Notes under the pieces: generated by a model
Told to the model about the DNA's origin: nothing
What the model saw: the letters and a program-made list of their open reading frames with translations, nothing else
The model's database searches: none
Origin: Stenotrophomonas rhizophila
Lineage (GTDB): Bacteria > Pseudomonadota > Gammaproteobacteria > Xanthomonadales > Xanthomonadaceae
DNA length: 64,000 bases
Assembly: GCF_003651185.1 (NCBI RefSeq)
Contig: NZ_RCDC01000004.1
Location: 2,280,659 to 2,344,658, forward strand
Direction of reading: 5' to 3'
In this document: in pieces, positions 23,200 through 31,826 of the stretch
Layout: each line of letters opens with the position of its first letter
Position numbering within the stretch: position 1 is the stretch's first letter
Made by a program: the position numbers and the translations under genes

Positions 23200-25512
23200 G
23201 TGCATCTTCACTCGTATCGCCTCAGAAACTTTCGACGTTTGAAGGATGCTCATATTGAACTGGCTGACGACATATCAATATTCGTAGGATCGAATAATAG
23301 TGGCAAAACGTCGGCGACTCAGGCCATCCACGCATTCGTCGCGGGTGGAAGGGATCGTTTCAGCCTCTATGATTTCAGCTCTTCGTGCTGGAAAACTTTC
23401 GATGAAGCTGAAAATATCAACCTGACCGACCCGCTTCCCGATGGTTTCTCGCTTCCAAGCATAGACCTTGATCTCTGGTTCGAGGTTGCAGCGCCAGACC
23501 TCTATCTAGTAATTCCCTTGCTTCCGAGTACGGCGTGGGAAGGAACCAAGGTCGGCATACGAGTTTCCCTGACCGCTCGAAGCTTCATTAACCTCATTCA
23601 AAACTACCAAGAAGCTAAGGCCAGAGGTACTGAACAGGCTGCGGAACTACCGCCAGAGTCCCAATATGTCCCCTGGCCTCGCTCCATGACGGACTATCTC
23701 CAGCGCGAGTTCAAGAGCGAATATGAGCTGCGCTACTTCATCTTGGACCGCACGCAATTTGATGAAAACTTCCGTGAAATCGGCGCTTATGTTCCAGATG
23801 AGCTAGGTGGCGAGCCAGGTGGCGGAACGATTCTGAAATCGCTTATTCATATCGACAACCTCGGGGCTCAGCGACACCTTTCTGATCCTAATCCGGAAGC
23901 CGGCGGCAGATCGGAAGATCTGTCAAAGCGTTTGAGCCGTTTCTACAAGCGCAACCTTAATCAGAGGCAAGACGATCACACAGCCCTTAGGGCGCTGTTC
24001 GAATCCGAGCAAGCGCTCAATGTTCACTTAGATGGGGTATTCAAGCCGACGCTTGATCGGCTCGCCAAGCTTGGCTATCCAGGCATCAATAACCCGCGAC
24101 TGAAGATTATGTCGGCGCTGGATCCCGCCCACGTCATGAGCCAGGACGCGCGGGTCCACTACCAGATCGGAGATGGCGAAGACACTGCCACCCTTCCCGA
24201 CAGTTATAACGGGCTTGGGTTTAAGAATTTGATCTACATGGTTGTGGAGATTCTTGACGCCCAAGCCAGGTGGGCGACGATGGACAATCGCCCCCCATTG
24301 CACCTGATTTTCGTGGAGGAACCAGAGGCCCATCTTCACGCCCAACTCCAGCAGGTCTTCATCCGCAATGTTCTTGAGCTTCTCAATATAGAGGGCGACG
24401 ATGGAAGTATTTTTGGCAGTCAAATGGTCGTCACGACCCACTCGCCACACATTCTTTACGAGCGAGGCTTCAAGCCAATCCGCTATTTCCGACGCAAGAA
24501 AGTCGGCAAGGAACAGTTGACAGAAGTTCTAAATTTATCGGCGTTCTACCAAGCTCAGCCAGACGATCGTGATTTTCTAGAACGATATTTAAAGCTGACT
24601 CACTGCGATCTCTTTTTCTCAGATGCCGCTATTCTCGTAGAAGGCAATGTTGAGAGATTGCTCCTGCCCGTAATGATTCGAAAGGTCGCGAGGACTCTCC
24701 GATCAGCTTGTCTATGCATTTTGGAGGTTGGCGGCGCCTTTGGGCACCGCTTTCAGTCGCTTATTGAGTTTCTCGGTCTGACAACGCTGATCATCACTGA
24801 TATTGATAGTGTTGCCCTTGTGGCTCCGGCGGCCGGCGAAGATGTGGATGACGAAGAAGTCGAGGAGTTCGAGGTTCCAGCCGACGCGGAAGAAGACGTC
24901 GCTGTGCAGGCCCAGGATAATGGGCAAGATCCAGTCGGTGAGCCTATAGTCCCAGCGCCTAAGAAGAAATACGGCAAGGCTTGTTTGCCCAGTGAACCGA
25001 ACGCTGCGACTTCGAATCAAACCCTCATCAAATGGCTTCCGGGGAAGCTCACAATCGAAGACTTGCGTAACGCCTCTGAAGCGGACAGAACTCACGTGCT
25101 CGAAGACGATACGAAGGTTCGCGTGGCCTATCAGACTGAACGGACTGTCACTTGGAACGGAGCCACTGAAACCCTCCGCGGGCGCACACTTGAGGAGGAC
25201 TTTGGCCTTGAAAACCCGGAGTGGTCCCAAGCCGCAGCGAGGAAGCCCCTTGGTCTGATTGTGAAGGGCGGGGCCGCTGGTCCTGCCGCTCTTGCTAAAG
25301 GCCTTCATGAGAAGGTTTCGCGGAAGAGTTTCGATAAAACGAAGTTCGCACTCGCCGTTCTCACTGAAGACGAGAATGCGTGGCATGTACCTGCTTACAT
25401 CCGTGATGGGCTTGTCTGGCTGAAGGACGAAGTACGGATCGAACTTGAGACTGTGCTGCCCGACGCCGTTCTCATCGCCGAAGATGTCGCGATAGGGGGC
25501 GAGCATGAGTAG
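23200..25512 (+). CDS. OLD-family ATPase/TOPRIM nuclease, Gabija GajA-like
   Basis: A 770-residue protein with the OLD architecture. An N-terminal ABC-type ATPase has Walker A GSNNSGKTS (30-38), Walker B FVEEPEAHLHAQ (371-382) and the H-loop VVTTHSPHIL. The TOPRIM nuclease has Glu481 in ILVEGNVE and the DxD pair Asp534/Asp536 in IITDIDS. An acidic insert follows (about 546-600, EDVDDEEVEEFEVPADAEED). GajA senses nucleotide loss and nicks phage DNA in the Gabija system. This protein is much longer than the Bacillus GajA (about 580 residues). Start GTG at 23200 behind GGAGG; 8-bp overlap with the helicase gene. GC is clearly lower than in the backbone. Confidence 0.85.
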   Translation: MHLHSYRLRNFRRLKDAHIELADDISIFVGSNNSGKTSATQAIHAFVAGGRDRFSLYDFSSSCWKTFDEAENINLTDPLPDGFSLPSIDLDLWFEVAAPDLYLVIPLLPSTAWEGTKVGIRVSLTARSFINLIQNYQEAKARGTEQAAELPPESQYVPWPRSMTDYLQREFKSEYELRYFILDRTQFDENFREIGAYVPDELGGEPGGGTILKSLIHIDNLGAQRHLSDPNPEAGGRSEDLSKRLSRFYKRNLNQRQDDHTALRALFESEQALNVHLDGVFKPTLDRLAKLGYPGINNPRLKIMSALDPAHVMSQDARVHYQIGDGEDTATLPDSYNGLGFKNLIYMVVEILDAQARWATMDNRPPLHLIFVEEPEAHLHAQLQQVFIRNVLELLNIEGDDGSIFGSQMVVTTHSPHILYERGFKPIRYFRRKKVGKEQLTEVLNLSAFYQAQPDDRDFLERYLKLTHCDLFFSDAAILVEGNVERLLLPVMIRKVARTLRSACLCILEVGGAFGHRFQSLIEFLGLTTLIITDIDSVALVAPAAGEDVDDEEVEEFEVPADAEEDVAVQAQDNGQDPVGEPIVPAPKKKYGKACLPSEPNAATSNQTLIKWLPGKLTIEDLRNASEADRTHVLEDDTKVRVAYQTERTVTWNGATETLRGRTLEEDFGLENPEWSQAAARKPLGLIVKGGAAGPAALAKGLHEKVSRKSFDKTKFALAVLTEDENAWHVPAYIRDGLVWLKDEVRIELETVLPDAVLIAEDVAIGGEHE

Positions 25513-27451
25513 CCGTGCAAATAAGCCGGACACCCAGGCAGACATCGATCTGCGAAACTGCCTTGGAGACGTTCCGCCGCGCAGCTTCATAATGAAGGCC
25601 GGCGCCGGCTCCGGAAAAACCACGTCTCTGATTAAGGGGCTATCGTCGGCCATCCGAATACACGGTGATAAGCTGAGGAAATTCCGCCAGCGCATTGCCT
25701 GCATTACCTACACCGAGATCGCAGCCGGAGAGATATGGAGGGATGTCGGCAGTGATCCGCTGGTTCACGTTTCGACGATCCACAGCTTCATGTGGCTGCT
25801 AGCTAAACCGTTTCAGAACGACATTCGCGTATGGGTGTCTGGGCGCATCACGGAGAAAATTGAGGCGCTTGAACAGAAACAGGCAACCTATGGCCCCAGG
25901 GTTCAACAGCGAACAAAGGACAAAGACACCCGAGACCTGGAGCGCCTTCGCAGGCAGTCGGGGCGGATCGCCGCAGTCAAAGGCTTCCGGTACGGAACGG
26001 GTAGCGACTACGTAAAGGGAATTTTGGGGCACGACGACATTTTGAAGCTTGTGCCGTACCTCATCGCTGAGCGCCCTCTCTTTCGAACCCTTCTCGCGCG
26101 CCAGTTTCCTTTCGTATTTGTGGACGAGAGTCAGGACACGACCACCGAAGTCATAGAGGCATTGAAGATCGTTGAGCGCGAGCCTGGCGTTACATTTTGC
26201 CTCGGCTTCTTCGGCGACCCGATGCAACGAATTTATGCTACGGGAACCGGGTTGGTCGAAGCGGCACCGAACTGGGCCGACATTCCGAAGCCAGAGAATT
26301 TTCGGTGCTCAACTAAGGTGCTGAACCTGGCAAACGCCATTCGGCGCGATGGTGATGACCTCGTTCAGGTTCCAGGCCAACGTCTAGGCCCTGAAGGCAT
26401 CGTTCCAACTCCTGAAGGGTCGGCCCATCTTTTCGTCTTACCGGCGGACGATACGCGAGATGCCAGTCTGATTCGGGTGCGCGAATGGATGGCGGCACGA
26501 ACCGGTGATGATCATTGGCGAGCAGGTGATGATGACCAAGAGCGGGTAAAGCTTCTCGTCATTGTTCACCAGATGGCCGCAAAGCGCTTAGGGTTCGGAG
26601 AGCTTTACACGGCACTTAATTCCAAAGCGCCGACAGCATTCAAAGAGGGCTTTCTGGATGGCTCTGCATGGCCTCTTTCACCGTGTGTGAAATTTCTGAT
26701 TCCGATAGCGATTGCCCATACAGAAAGCCGGCAACTCGAAGTGATGCGACTGATCCGAGAGTATTCGCCCCTTCTTGAAAAAGGCGATCTCGCTGGAGCG
26801 AACGTCGCAGAGCGGCTTAAAGCACTTAGAGAGCTTGTTACCTCAATTGCAGAAGGCATAGCCGGGAATTCCAACGTAATGATCGGCGACCTTCTGAAGC
26901 AAGTGTACGCCGCAGGGTTATTAATCTTCGATCCCCGGCTAGCATCTTACTTGGACCCGGAAGCAGCTCCACCTGCCCAGCCCGCAGAAGGGGTGGACAA
27001 TGACGACGACCGAGAAGACGATGAGTCCGATAAGGAAATGGCCTCAATGGATGCTTTTTTAGCGTGTCCTGCTAGACAGCTTCTGGCGTACCAGACCTAC
27101 ATTTCAGAGCGCTCACCTTTTTGGACTCAGCAAGGCATCAAGGGGGCTGAATTTGATAGGGTGCTCGTCGTGTTAGACGATGCGGAGAGTACCCATTTCC
27201 AGTTTTCTTACGAAAAATACCTGGGCCTCAAAGCGCTTTCGGATACCGACCGAAAACACATCGAGGCAGGTGAAGAAACGACTGTGGATCGAACACGCCG
27301 TCTTTTCTATGTGAGCTGCACAAGGGCGTTGAAAGACCTAGCGGTCGTTCTCTTCACGGCCGATCCTGAGCAGGCAGAGGCGCACCTGCGTCGGCTTGAT
27401 CTTTTTGAAGATGAGGCAATCCACACTGGGGCCGTTTTCGTGGCAGCATAA
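25505..27451 (+). CDS. UvrD/Rep-type helicase, Gabija GajB-like
   Basis: A 648-residue superfamily 1A helicase. Walker A MKAGAGSGKTT spans residues 30-40; motif Ia is in CITYTEIAAGEI, motif II is VDESQDT (206-212), motif III FFGDPMQRIY, motif V IKGAEFDRVLVVLDD and motif VI RRLFYVSCTRALK (about 599-611). An acidic stretch DNDDDREDDESDKE precedes motif V. The start overlaps the nuclease gene by 8 bp, so both are coupled. Class 2 OLD nuclease plus UvrD-like helicase is the Gabija arrangement; this pair is longer than the characterised one (GajB about 500 residues), so it may be a divergent branch. Confidence 0.85.
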   Translation: MSSRANKPDTQADIDLRNCLGDVPPRSFIMKAGAGSGKTTSLIKGLSSAIRIHGDKLRKFRQRIACITYTEIAAGEIWRDVGSDPLVHVSTIHSFMWLLAKPFQNDIRVWVSGRITEKIEALEQKQATYGPRVQQRTKDKDTRDLERLRRQSGRIAAVKGFRYGTGSDYVKGILGHDDILKLVPYLIAERPLFRTLLARQFPFVFVDESQDTTTEVIEALKIVEREPGVTFCLGFFGDPMQRIYATGTGLVEAAPNWADIPKPENFRCSTKVLNLANAIRRDGDDLVQVPGQRLGPEGIVPTPEGSAHLFVLPADDTRDASLIRVREWMAARTGDDHWRAGDDDQERVKLLVIVHQMAAKRLGFGELYTALNSKAPTAFKEGFLDGSAWPLSPCVKFLIPIAIAHTESRQLEVMRLIREYSPLLEKGDLAGANVAERLKALRELVTSIAEGIAGNSNVMIGDLLKQVYAAGLLIFDPRLASYLDPEAAPPAQPAEGVDNDDDREDDESDKEMASMDAFLACPARQLLAYQTYISERSPFWTQQGIKGAEFDRVLVVLDDAESTHFQFSYEKYLGLKALSDTDRKHIEAGEETTVDRTRRLFYVSCTRALKDLAVVLFTADPEQAEAHLRRLDLFEDEAIHTGAVFVAA

Positions 27452-27571
27452 GTGATGCTCGCTCGGATGATCGCCCAAGGGAATGGCCGCCGCCGCGCTT
27501 AGACTTTTACTGCGAGTACACCGTTATACGGGAGCTTGGCGGCATCAGTATGCGAACCTACGCGCCCACGC

Positions 27572-28333
27572 TTATGAACGAATCTTCTGGCTCAGATAGT
27601 GAAAGATCGTTCGGACGGCATTAACGACCAATGCACCCTCAGCCAGCCCGACGATATTCTCGTTAGGGTGGGCAACGCTCCCATGGTTGCGAAGGGTATT
27701 GAGCGCATCGAGAACAGAAGCAAATGATGCCAAAACTCTTCCTATTTCGCCGTCATGCTCGCCCAATGATTGCAGCGCAGGATGTTGGATACGAAGCGCC
27801 TTATATGCCTGCGTAAGAGTTGCGTCATCGGCGAGCGTTATCGCACTGTCCTTGCAAACGGATTTCAAGTATCCGTGCATGGCCGTGTGAAGCCTGTCGA
27901 TCGCACTTGGTGCTCCTGAAGTGGCAAGCAAGTTATCAGAGTCTGCCAGAGCACGACGCACGACATCAGAAGCCGAGATTGCAGGCAGCACAGCGGGTAC
28001 ATGGCCCGTTTGATAGCCCAACTCAATGAGTTTGCTTGGCTGGTCCCGTTCTAGATGTGGATGAACCTTAGGGTGTTCTACGACTGCGACCAAAGCCCGC
28101 ATATCGTTATTGACAAAATACTGAAGAGCCTGGAAGACACAGGCGCCGTAGTCATCATCCCCAAATCCCAAGCTTCGGAGCAGCCGGCCATGCCCCTGGA
28201 TATAGTCGTGAAACCCTGTCAGGTAGCCAAGCTCATGCCAGTCCGTCGCATTGAACTCCGATACGATGGCGCGTTGCATGGCAAGCATGAGTGAACCGCG
28301 CCACGCTGAATCTTCTAATAGTTGATGGTTCAT
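27572..28333 (-). CDS. abortive infection family protein (Abi C-terminal domain)
   Basis: A 253-residue protein; the last 100 residues match the Abi_C pattern with a HEPN-like RNase motif RNHGSVAHP (R-x6-H) near residues 216-224, embedded in VLDALNTLRNHGSVAHPNEN. The first half is helical and not recognised. Proteins of this type cause growth arrest on phage infection, probably by RNA cleavage. The gene is convergent to the helicase, 120 bp apart, and belongs to the same low-GC island. Whether it works with the nuclease/helicase pair or alone is unknown. Confidence 0.78.
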   Translation of the reverse strand: MNHQLLEDSAWRGSLMLAMQRAIVSEFNATDWHELGYLTGFHDYIQGHGRLLRSLGFGDDDYGACVFQALQYFVNNDMRALVAVVEHPKVHPHLERDQPSKLIELGYQTGHVPAVLPAISASDVVRRALADSDNLLATSGAPSAIDRLHTAMHGYLKSVCKDSAITLADDATLTQAYKALRIQHPALQSLGEHDGEIGRVLASFASVLDALNTLRNHGSVAHPNENIVGLAEGALVVNAVRTIFHYLSQKIRS

Positions 28334-28382
28334 TTCGCCCCCTTGAAATGAACAATTTACCTCAGCTTTGGGTTAATAGAAC

Positions 28383-29453
28383 TCAGTCTCTGTTTTCGTC
28401 CATGCCGCGTTGCTCAATCTGCAACTTCGCCCGCTGCGTTGCCTGTTGCAGCCGCTCCACTAGCACGCCCCTCGGCGGCAAGGCAGTCAGGTACTCGGCG
28501 ACGTGGATGCCCGACTTGTCCAATTCCAGCAGCTCGATCTGCTCGGACTTCTTGCCGGTGCAAAGAATGATGCCGAGCGGCGAGGATTCCTCCGGCTCCC
28601 GTTCGTGCTTATCGAGCCAACGCAGATAGAGCTCCATCTGCCCCTTGTACGCCGCTTTGAACTCCCCGACCTTCAATTCCACTGCTACCAGCCGTCGTAG
28701 CTTGCGGTTGTAGAACAGCAGGTCAAGGTGAAAATCGTCGTCGTCGATCTGGATGCGCTTCTGCCGGGCGACAAAGGTGAAGCCCACGCCCAACTCCAGC
28801 AGGAAGGACTCCATCTCGCGGATGATTGCTGCCTCCAGATCGCCTTCCTGCCAAGTGTCGCGCAGTCCCAGGAAGTCCAGGATGTACGGGTCACGCATGA
28901 CCAGGCTGGGCGAGATGCGCTGCGCGTCGCGCATGGCCGCCAGCTCCTGCGCGATCATCGTGTCCGGCTTCTTGGACAATGCCGTGCGTTCGTACAGCAT
29001 CGAGTCGATGCGTTCGCGCAGTGTCCGAACGCTCCAGCGTTCGACGCCGGCCATCTGCGCGTAGTAATCCCGCTGCATCGGCTCCTTGAGCGCCAGCAGC
29101 AGGACGAAATGGGACCAACTCAATTGTCGCGACAGCGTCGCGACAATTCGTTCCTCCGGGAACGTGGCGGCGAACTTGACCATCCGGCGCAGGTTCTTCT
29201 CCCCGAAACCCCGCCCGTAGTCACGGGCAAGCTGCTCGGCCAGCGTCGGCAGGATTTCCTCGCCGTAGCCGGCCCGCTGCCCGGCCAGTACTTCCGTATG
29301 GATGCGCTGGCCGATGCGCCAGAACAGCAAGGTCAGCTCGGCATTGACCGCCGAGGCGGCGCGCTGGTGCGACACCTCGATCAGTGCCCGGATGTCGCCC
29401 AGCAGCGCCACCGGCGCTGCTGGCGACGCGACTGACGCCTTGCGCCGGGTCAT
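28383..29453 (-). CDS. DUF1016 (YhcG-type) PDDEXK nuclease domain protein
   Basis: A 356-residue protein with the N-terminal DUF1016 helical domain (LLFWRIGQRIHTEVLAGQRA, GFGEKNLRRMVKFAATFP) and a C-terminal PD-(D/E)XK nuclease core: DDDDFHLDLLFYNRKLRRLV followed by VAVELKVGEFK. These proteins are common in integrative elements, next to integrases or restriction genes; a defence role has been suggested. It overlaps the integrase stop by 4 bp (ATGA), hence transcription from the integrase promoter. GC is high, unlike the Gabija-like genes, so it is more likely part of the backbone. Confidence 0.87.
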   Translation of the reverse strand: MTRRKASVASPAAPVALLGDIRALIEVSHQRAASAVNAELTLLFWRIGQRIHTEVLAGQRAGYGEEILPTLAEQLARDYGRGFGEKNLRRMVKFAATFPEERIVATLSRQLSWSHFVLLLALKEPMQRDYYAQMAGVERWSVRTLRERIDSMLYERTALSKKPDTMIAQELAAMRDAQRISPSLVMRDPYILDFLGLRDTWQEGDLEAAIIREMESFLLELGVGFTFVARQKRIQIDDDDFHLDLLFYNRKLRRLVAVELKVGEFKAAYKGQMELYLRWLDKHEREPEESSPLGIILCTGKKSEQIELLELDKSGIHVAEYLTALPPRGVLVERLQQATQRAKLQIEQRGMDENRD

Positions 29454-30649
29454 GCCGCCACCTCCTTGGCTTCTTGCATCCCGGTGATCGTCTTGCGCCG
29501 ATTCGCTACCAGTTCGGCCGCGTCTCGCACCGGCTTGTCCTCGGTGTGGACATAGCGCATGAACATGGCCACGGTCTTGTGTGCCGTCAAAGCCATGCCG
29601 ACCTTGACCGGGATGCCGGAGTTGGCAATGTCGGTTGCTGATCGGTGGCGAATGCCGTGCGTGCCCACATGCGTGGCGCCAGCCGCCTTGAGCGCGCGGC
29701 TCCAGCCACCGTAATATTCGCCTACGGTCATGTGCTTGCCAGGGTGGCGCGGAGATGGCAGCACATAGGGATTGCCTTCCTGCCGCGGTGCCGTCGAAAG
29801 CAGCCGATAGGCTTCCTCGCTCATGGGCTTGGACATGCCGCCGGTCTTGCTATCCGGCCAGACTACTCGCCGGTTTTTCAGATCTAGCCAATCCCATTCG
29901 AGCTTGACGATTTCGGAGCGGCGGCCCGCGAATTCAAATTGCAAACGTATCGCTAGGGGGATGACATAGTTCACCAACCCCTCGGCCTCGATCCGGTCGA
30001 TATGTCGGAACAGCTTGCCCATGTCCTCGTCGCTGATGAGGTGGGTAGCCTTCCCGTTGGGGAACATCGGGACGTGCCGGCACGGATTGGTGCCGTCGGG
30101 TCGGAAGCCCCATACTTCGGCCAGATTGAACATCCGGCGCATGACGCTGAAGGCACGGTTCGCCTCGGCCGGCTTATGGGTCATCTTCTTCATCATCCCA
30201 GCTACATCAGGGCGCTTCACGTCCTGAACCTTCAGCCGTCCGATCATCGGGACGATGCAACGGTCGATGACGCCCTGATAACCGTCTTGGGTGCTGGGCT
30301 TGTTGCGCTGCCTGGAGTAATCCTCCATGAACTTCGTGCACAACTCCTTAACGGTGGGCGCTTGGCGTGCCGTCGCTTTCTCTGCGGCGGGGTCGCCACC
30401 CCGACGAACTTGGGCCAGCCACTCCTGCGCCAGCGAACGAGCCTGCTCGACGGTCAGTTCTCCGTATTGGCCCAACGCAGGCTTGCGGCGCTCGCCAGCG
30501 TTCGTCCGATACTGGAGCATGAACACCTTACGGCCCGCTGGGGTAACCTTGCACAAGAAGCCGGGGACTAGCGTGTCCCGGAGTTCGACGGCTTGCACCT
30601 GGGGTTGTGCCGCATCGACAGCGGACTTGGTGAGTTTGATCTTAGCCAT
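29450..30649 (-). CDS. int: tyrosine recombinase/integrase of the element
   Basis: The ATG at 30649 gives 399 residues (MAKIKLTKSAVDAAQPQVQA); a longer frame to 30679 is possible. An arm-type DNA-binding domain (1-95), a SAM-like core-binding domain (about 97-185) and the catalytic domain follow. The catalytic residues are visible: Arg243 in AGRRSEI, His331-Arg334 in HGIRHRS, His357 in TAHKTV and Tyr366 in MRYVHTE. It is of the Tn4371/P4-like class. Standing at the chromosomal edge and reading inward, it marks the right end of the element. Confidence 0.92.
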   Translation of the reverse strand: MAKIKLTKSAVDAAQPQVQAVELRDTLVPGFLCKVTPAGRKVFMLQYRTNAGERRKPALGQYGELTVEQARSLAQEWLAQVRRGGDPAAEKATARQAPTVKELCTKFMEDYSRQRNKPSTQDGYQGVIDRCIVPMIGRLKVQDVKRPDVAGMMKKMTHKPAEANRAFSVMRRMFNLAEVWGFRPDGTNPCRHVPMFPNGKATHLISDEDMGKLFRHIDRIEAEGLVNYVIPLAIRLQFEFAGRRSEIVKLEWDWLDLKNRRVVWPDSKTGGMSKPMSEEAYRLLSTAPRQEGNPYVLPSPRHPGKHMTVGEYYGGWSRALKAAGATHVGTHGIRHRSATDIANSGIPVKVGMALTAHKTVAMFMRYVHTEDKPVRDAAELVANRRKTITGMQEAKEVAA

Positions 30650-30832
30650 GATGACTCCTCGGAAAGACCTGGATTCCAAGGGCCGGATAGGAGTCAGGCG
30701 GTCGGAAGTCAGGTCAGGTTTCGGAAAGCACCGGCATATGTTGAACTCGCCTAAGTTATTGATAAACCTGCTGTATCTGGCTGTGGCGTAGTCCAGCGAA
30801 TTTCGGTGCTGGAGTCATGGTGAAATAAAAAA
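30650..30832. other. right end of the element with candidate attachment site
   Basis: The element must end between the integrase start and the terminator of the lipoprotein gene. The minus strand at 30825-30832 reads TTTTTTAT, close to the TTTTTCAT-type core known from Tn4371 (from memory). The stretch also includes GC-poor sequence at 30740-30780 that may bind the integrase arm domain. The exact crossover cannot be proved without the left end. Confidence 0.35.
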
Positions 30833-30854
30833 GACGCAGCCTCGCGGCTGCGTC
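30827..30854 (-). terminator. terminator of the lipoprotein gene
   Basis: Stem GACGCAGCC (30833-30841) / GGCTGCGTC (30846-30854) with loop TCGC is followed on the minus strand by six T residues. It ends the leftward transcript from 31398. The candidate attachment core overlaps its T-run. Confidence 0.8.
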
Positions 30855-30894
30855 CATCGTGAGCCTGTTGCCGGGAGAGAGTCGGCGTCTGGGC

Positions 30895-31398
30895 TTACTT
30901 GACCTCAAACTCCTGCGGCGATCCAGCCGCCTTACCATCTACCATGACTTCCGCGCGGTACTTGCCCGCCGGCCAGCCATTGGCATTCTTGAAGGAAATA
31001 TTGGTGGTCTCAGCACCGGTGGTATTCACCACCTGGTTCTGCTCACCGGCCACCTGGCCGTTCTGGAAGGTCAGCTTGGCCGCCACGTTGGCGTTGTTGG
31101 CGCTGCCATCGGTGCGGATCGAGACGATGATGTCGTCTTTCGGCGCGAACAGCGCGACCGAGGTGACGGTCTTGTCGGCTGCGGCGGTCTTGCCAACGGT
31201 AACGGCCGAAACGTTCACGCCTGCTGCAGCGGTCATCGGCTGCGGCGCGGCTTCCGTCATCGGCGCCGGGGCGGCCGGCGTCATCGCAGCGGGCTGCGCG
31301 TTGTTGTCAGCGGTGTCTTCTTTCTTCTTGCAGCCGGCCAGGGCCACGGTGGCCAGAAGCGCGGCGAGGACGGCAGTACTGATGGACGACTTCTTCAT
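30895..31398 (-). CDS. putative lipoprotein of unknown function
   Basis: A 167-residue protein with a lipoprotein signal peptide MKKSSISTAVLAALLATVAL and lipobox LAGC (Cys23), a Pro/Ala/Met-rich linker (about 35-60) with repeated PMTEAAPQPMT-like units, and a beta-sandwich-like C-terminal domain (TVTSVALFAPKDDIIVSIRT to the AGSPQEFEVK end), which resembles bacterial Ig-like folds. It is probably anchored in the outer membrane. It is a monocistronic gene with its own terminator. No specific family name is recognised. Confidence 0.8.
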   Translation of the reverse strand: MKKSSISTAVLAALLATVALAGCKKKEDTADNNAQPAAMTPAAPAPMTEAAPQPMTAAAGVNVSAVTVGKTAAADKTVTSVALFAPKDDIIVSIRTDGSANNANVAAKLTFQNGQVAGEQNQVVNTTGAETTNISFKNANGWPAGKYRAEVMVDGKAAGSPQEFEVK

Positions 31399-31438
31399 GT
31401 GAGGTTGCTCCCTTGTAGGTGATGGGCAGTACAGCGGA

Positions 31439-31732
31439 TCAGGCTTTGGGCGGCAGTTTCAGGGTCTGGCCCGGTTGGATCTTGTCCGGGTCGTCCAGTA
31501 CATCGCGGTTGGCCTCGAAGATGCGCTTCCACGCATTGGCATCGCCCAGTTCCTGCTTGGCGATCTTGGAGAGCGAATCGCCCTTCTGCACCGTGTAGGT
31601 GCCCCCGACCTTTTCCGCAGTGGTATCCACCGAGGAGGTCACGCCCGAGAAATCGACCTGATCGACTTTCTGCGCGGTGGTATCAACGCTGGCGCTGACA
31701 CCGGAAAAGTCGACTTTCTTATCGGTACTCAT
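31439..31732 (-). CDS. LysM peptidoglycan-binding domain protein
   Basis: A 97-residue protein. The C-terminal half is a single LysM domain (TYTVQKGDSLSKIAKQELGD, then NRDVLDDPDKIQPGQTLKLP). The N-terminal half has an internal duplication: VDFSGVSASVDTTAQKVDQ and VDFSGVTSSVDTTAEKVGG (residues 7-25 and 26-44). No signal peptide is seen, as in the YgaU/Kbp-like small LysM proteins of the cytoplasm or periplasm. It lies 40 bp upstream of the lipoprotein gene in the same direction. Confidence 0.88.
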   Translation of the reverse strand: MSTDKKVDFSGVSASVDTTAQKVDQVDFSGVTSSVDTTAEKVGGTYTVQKGDSLSKIAKQELGDANAWKRIFEANRDVLDDPDKIQPGQTLKLPPKA

Positions 31733-31826
31733 CCATACACTCCCGTCTTGATTGACGACATGGGAGGCACGGTGTCACAGCCCTTGTTAATGGGGCATGG
31801 CGTGGATGTGAAGACGCGCGGAACGC

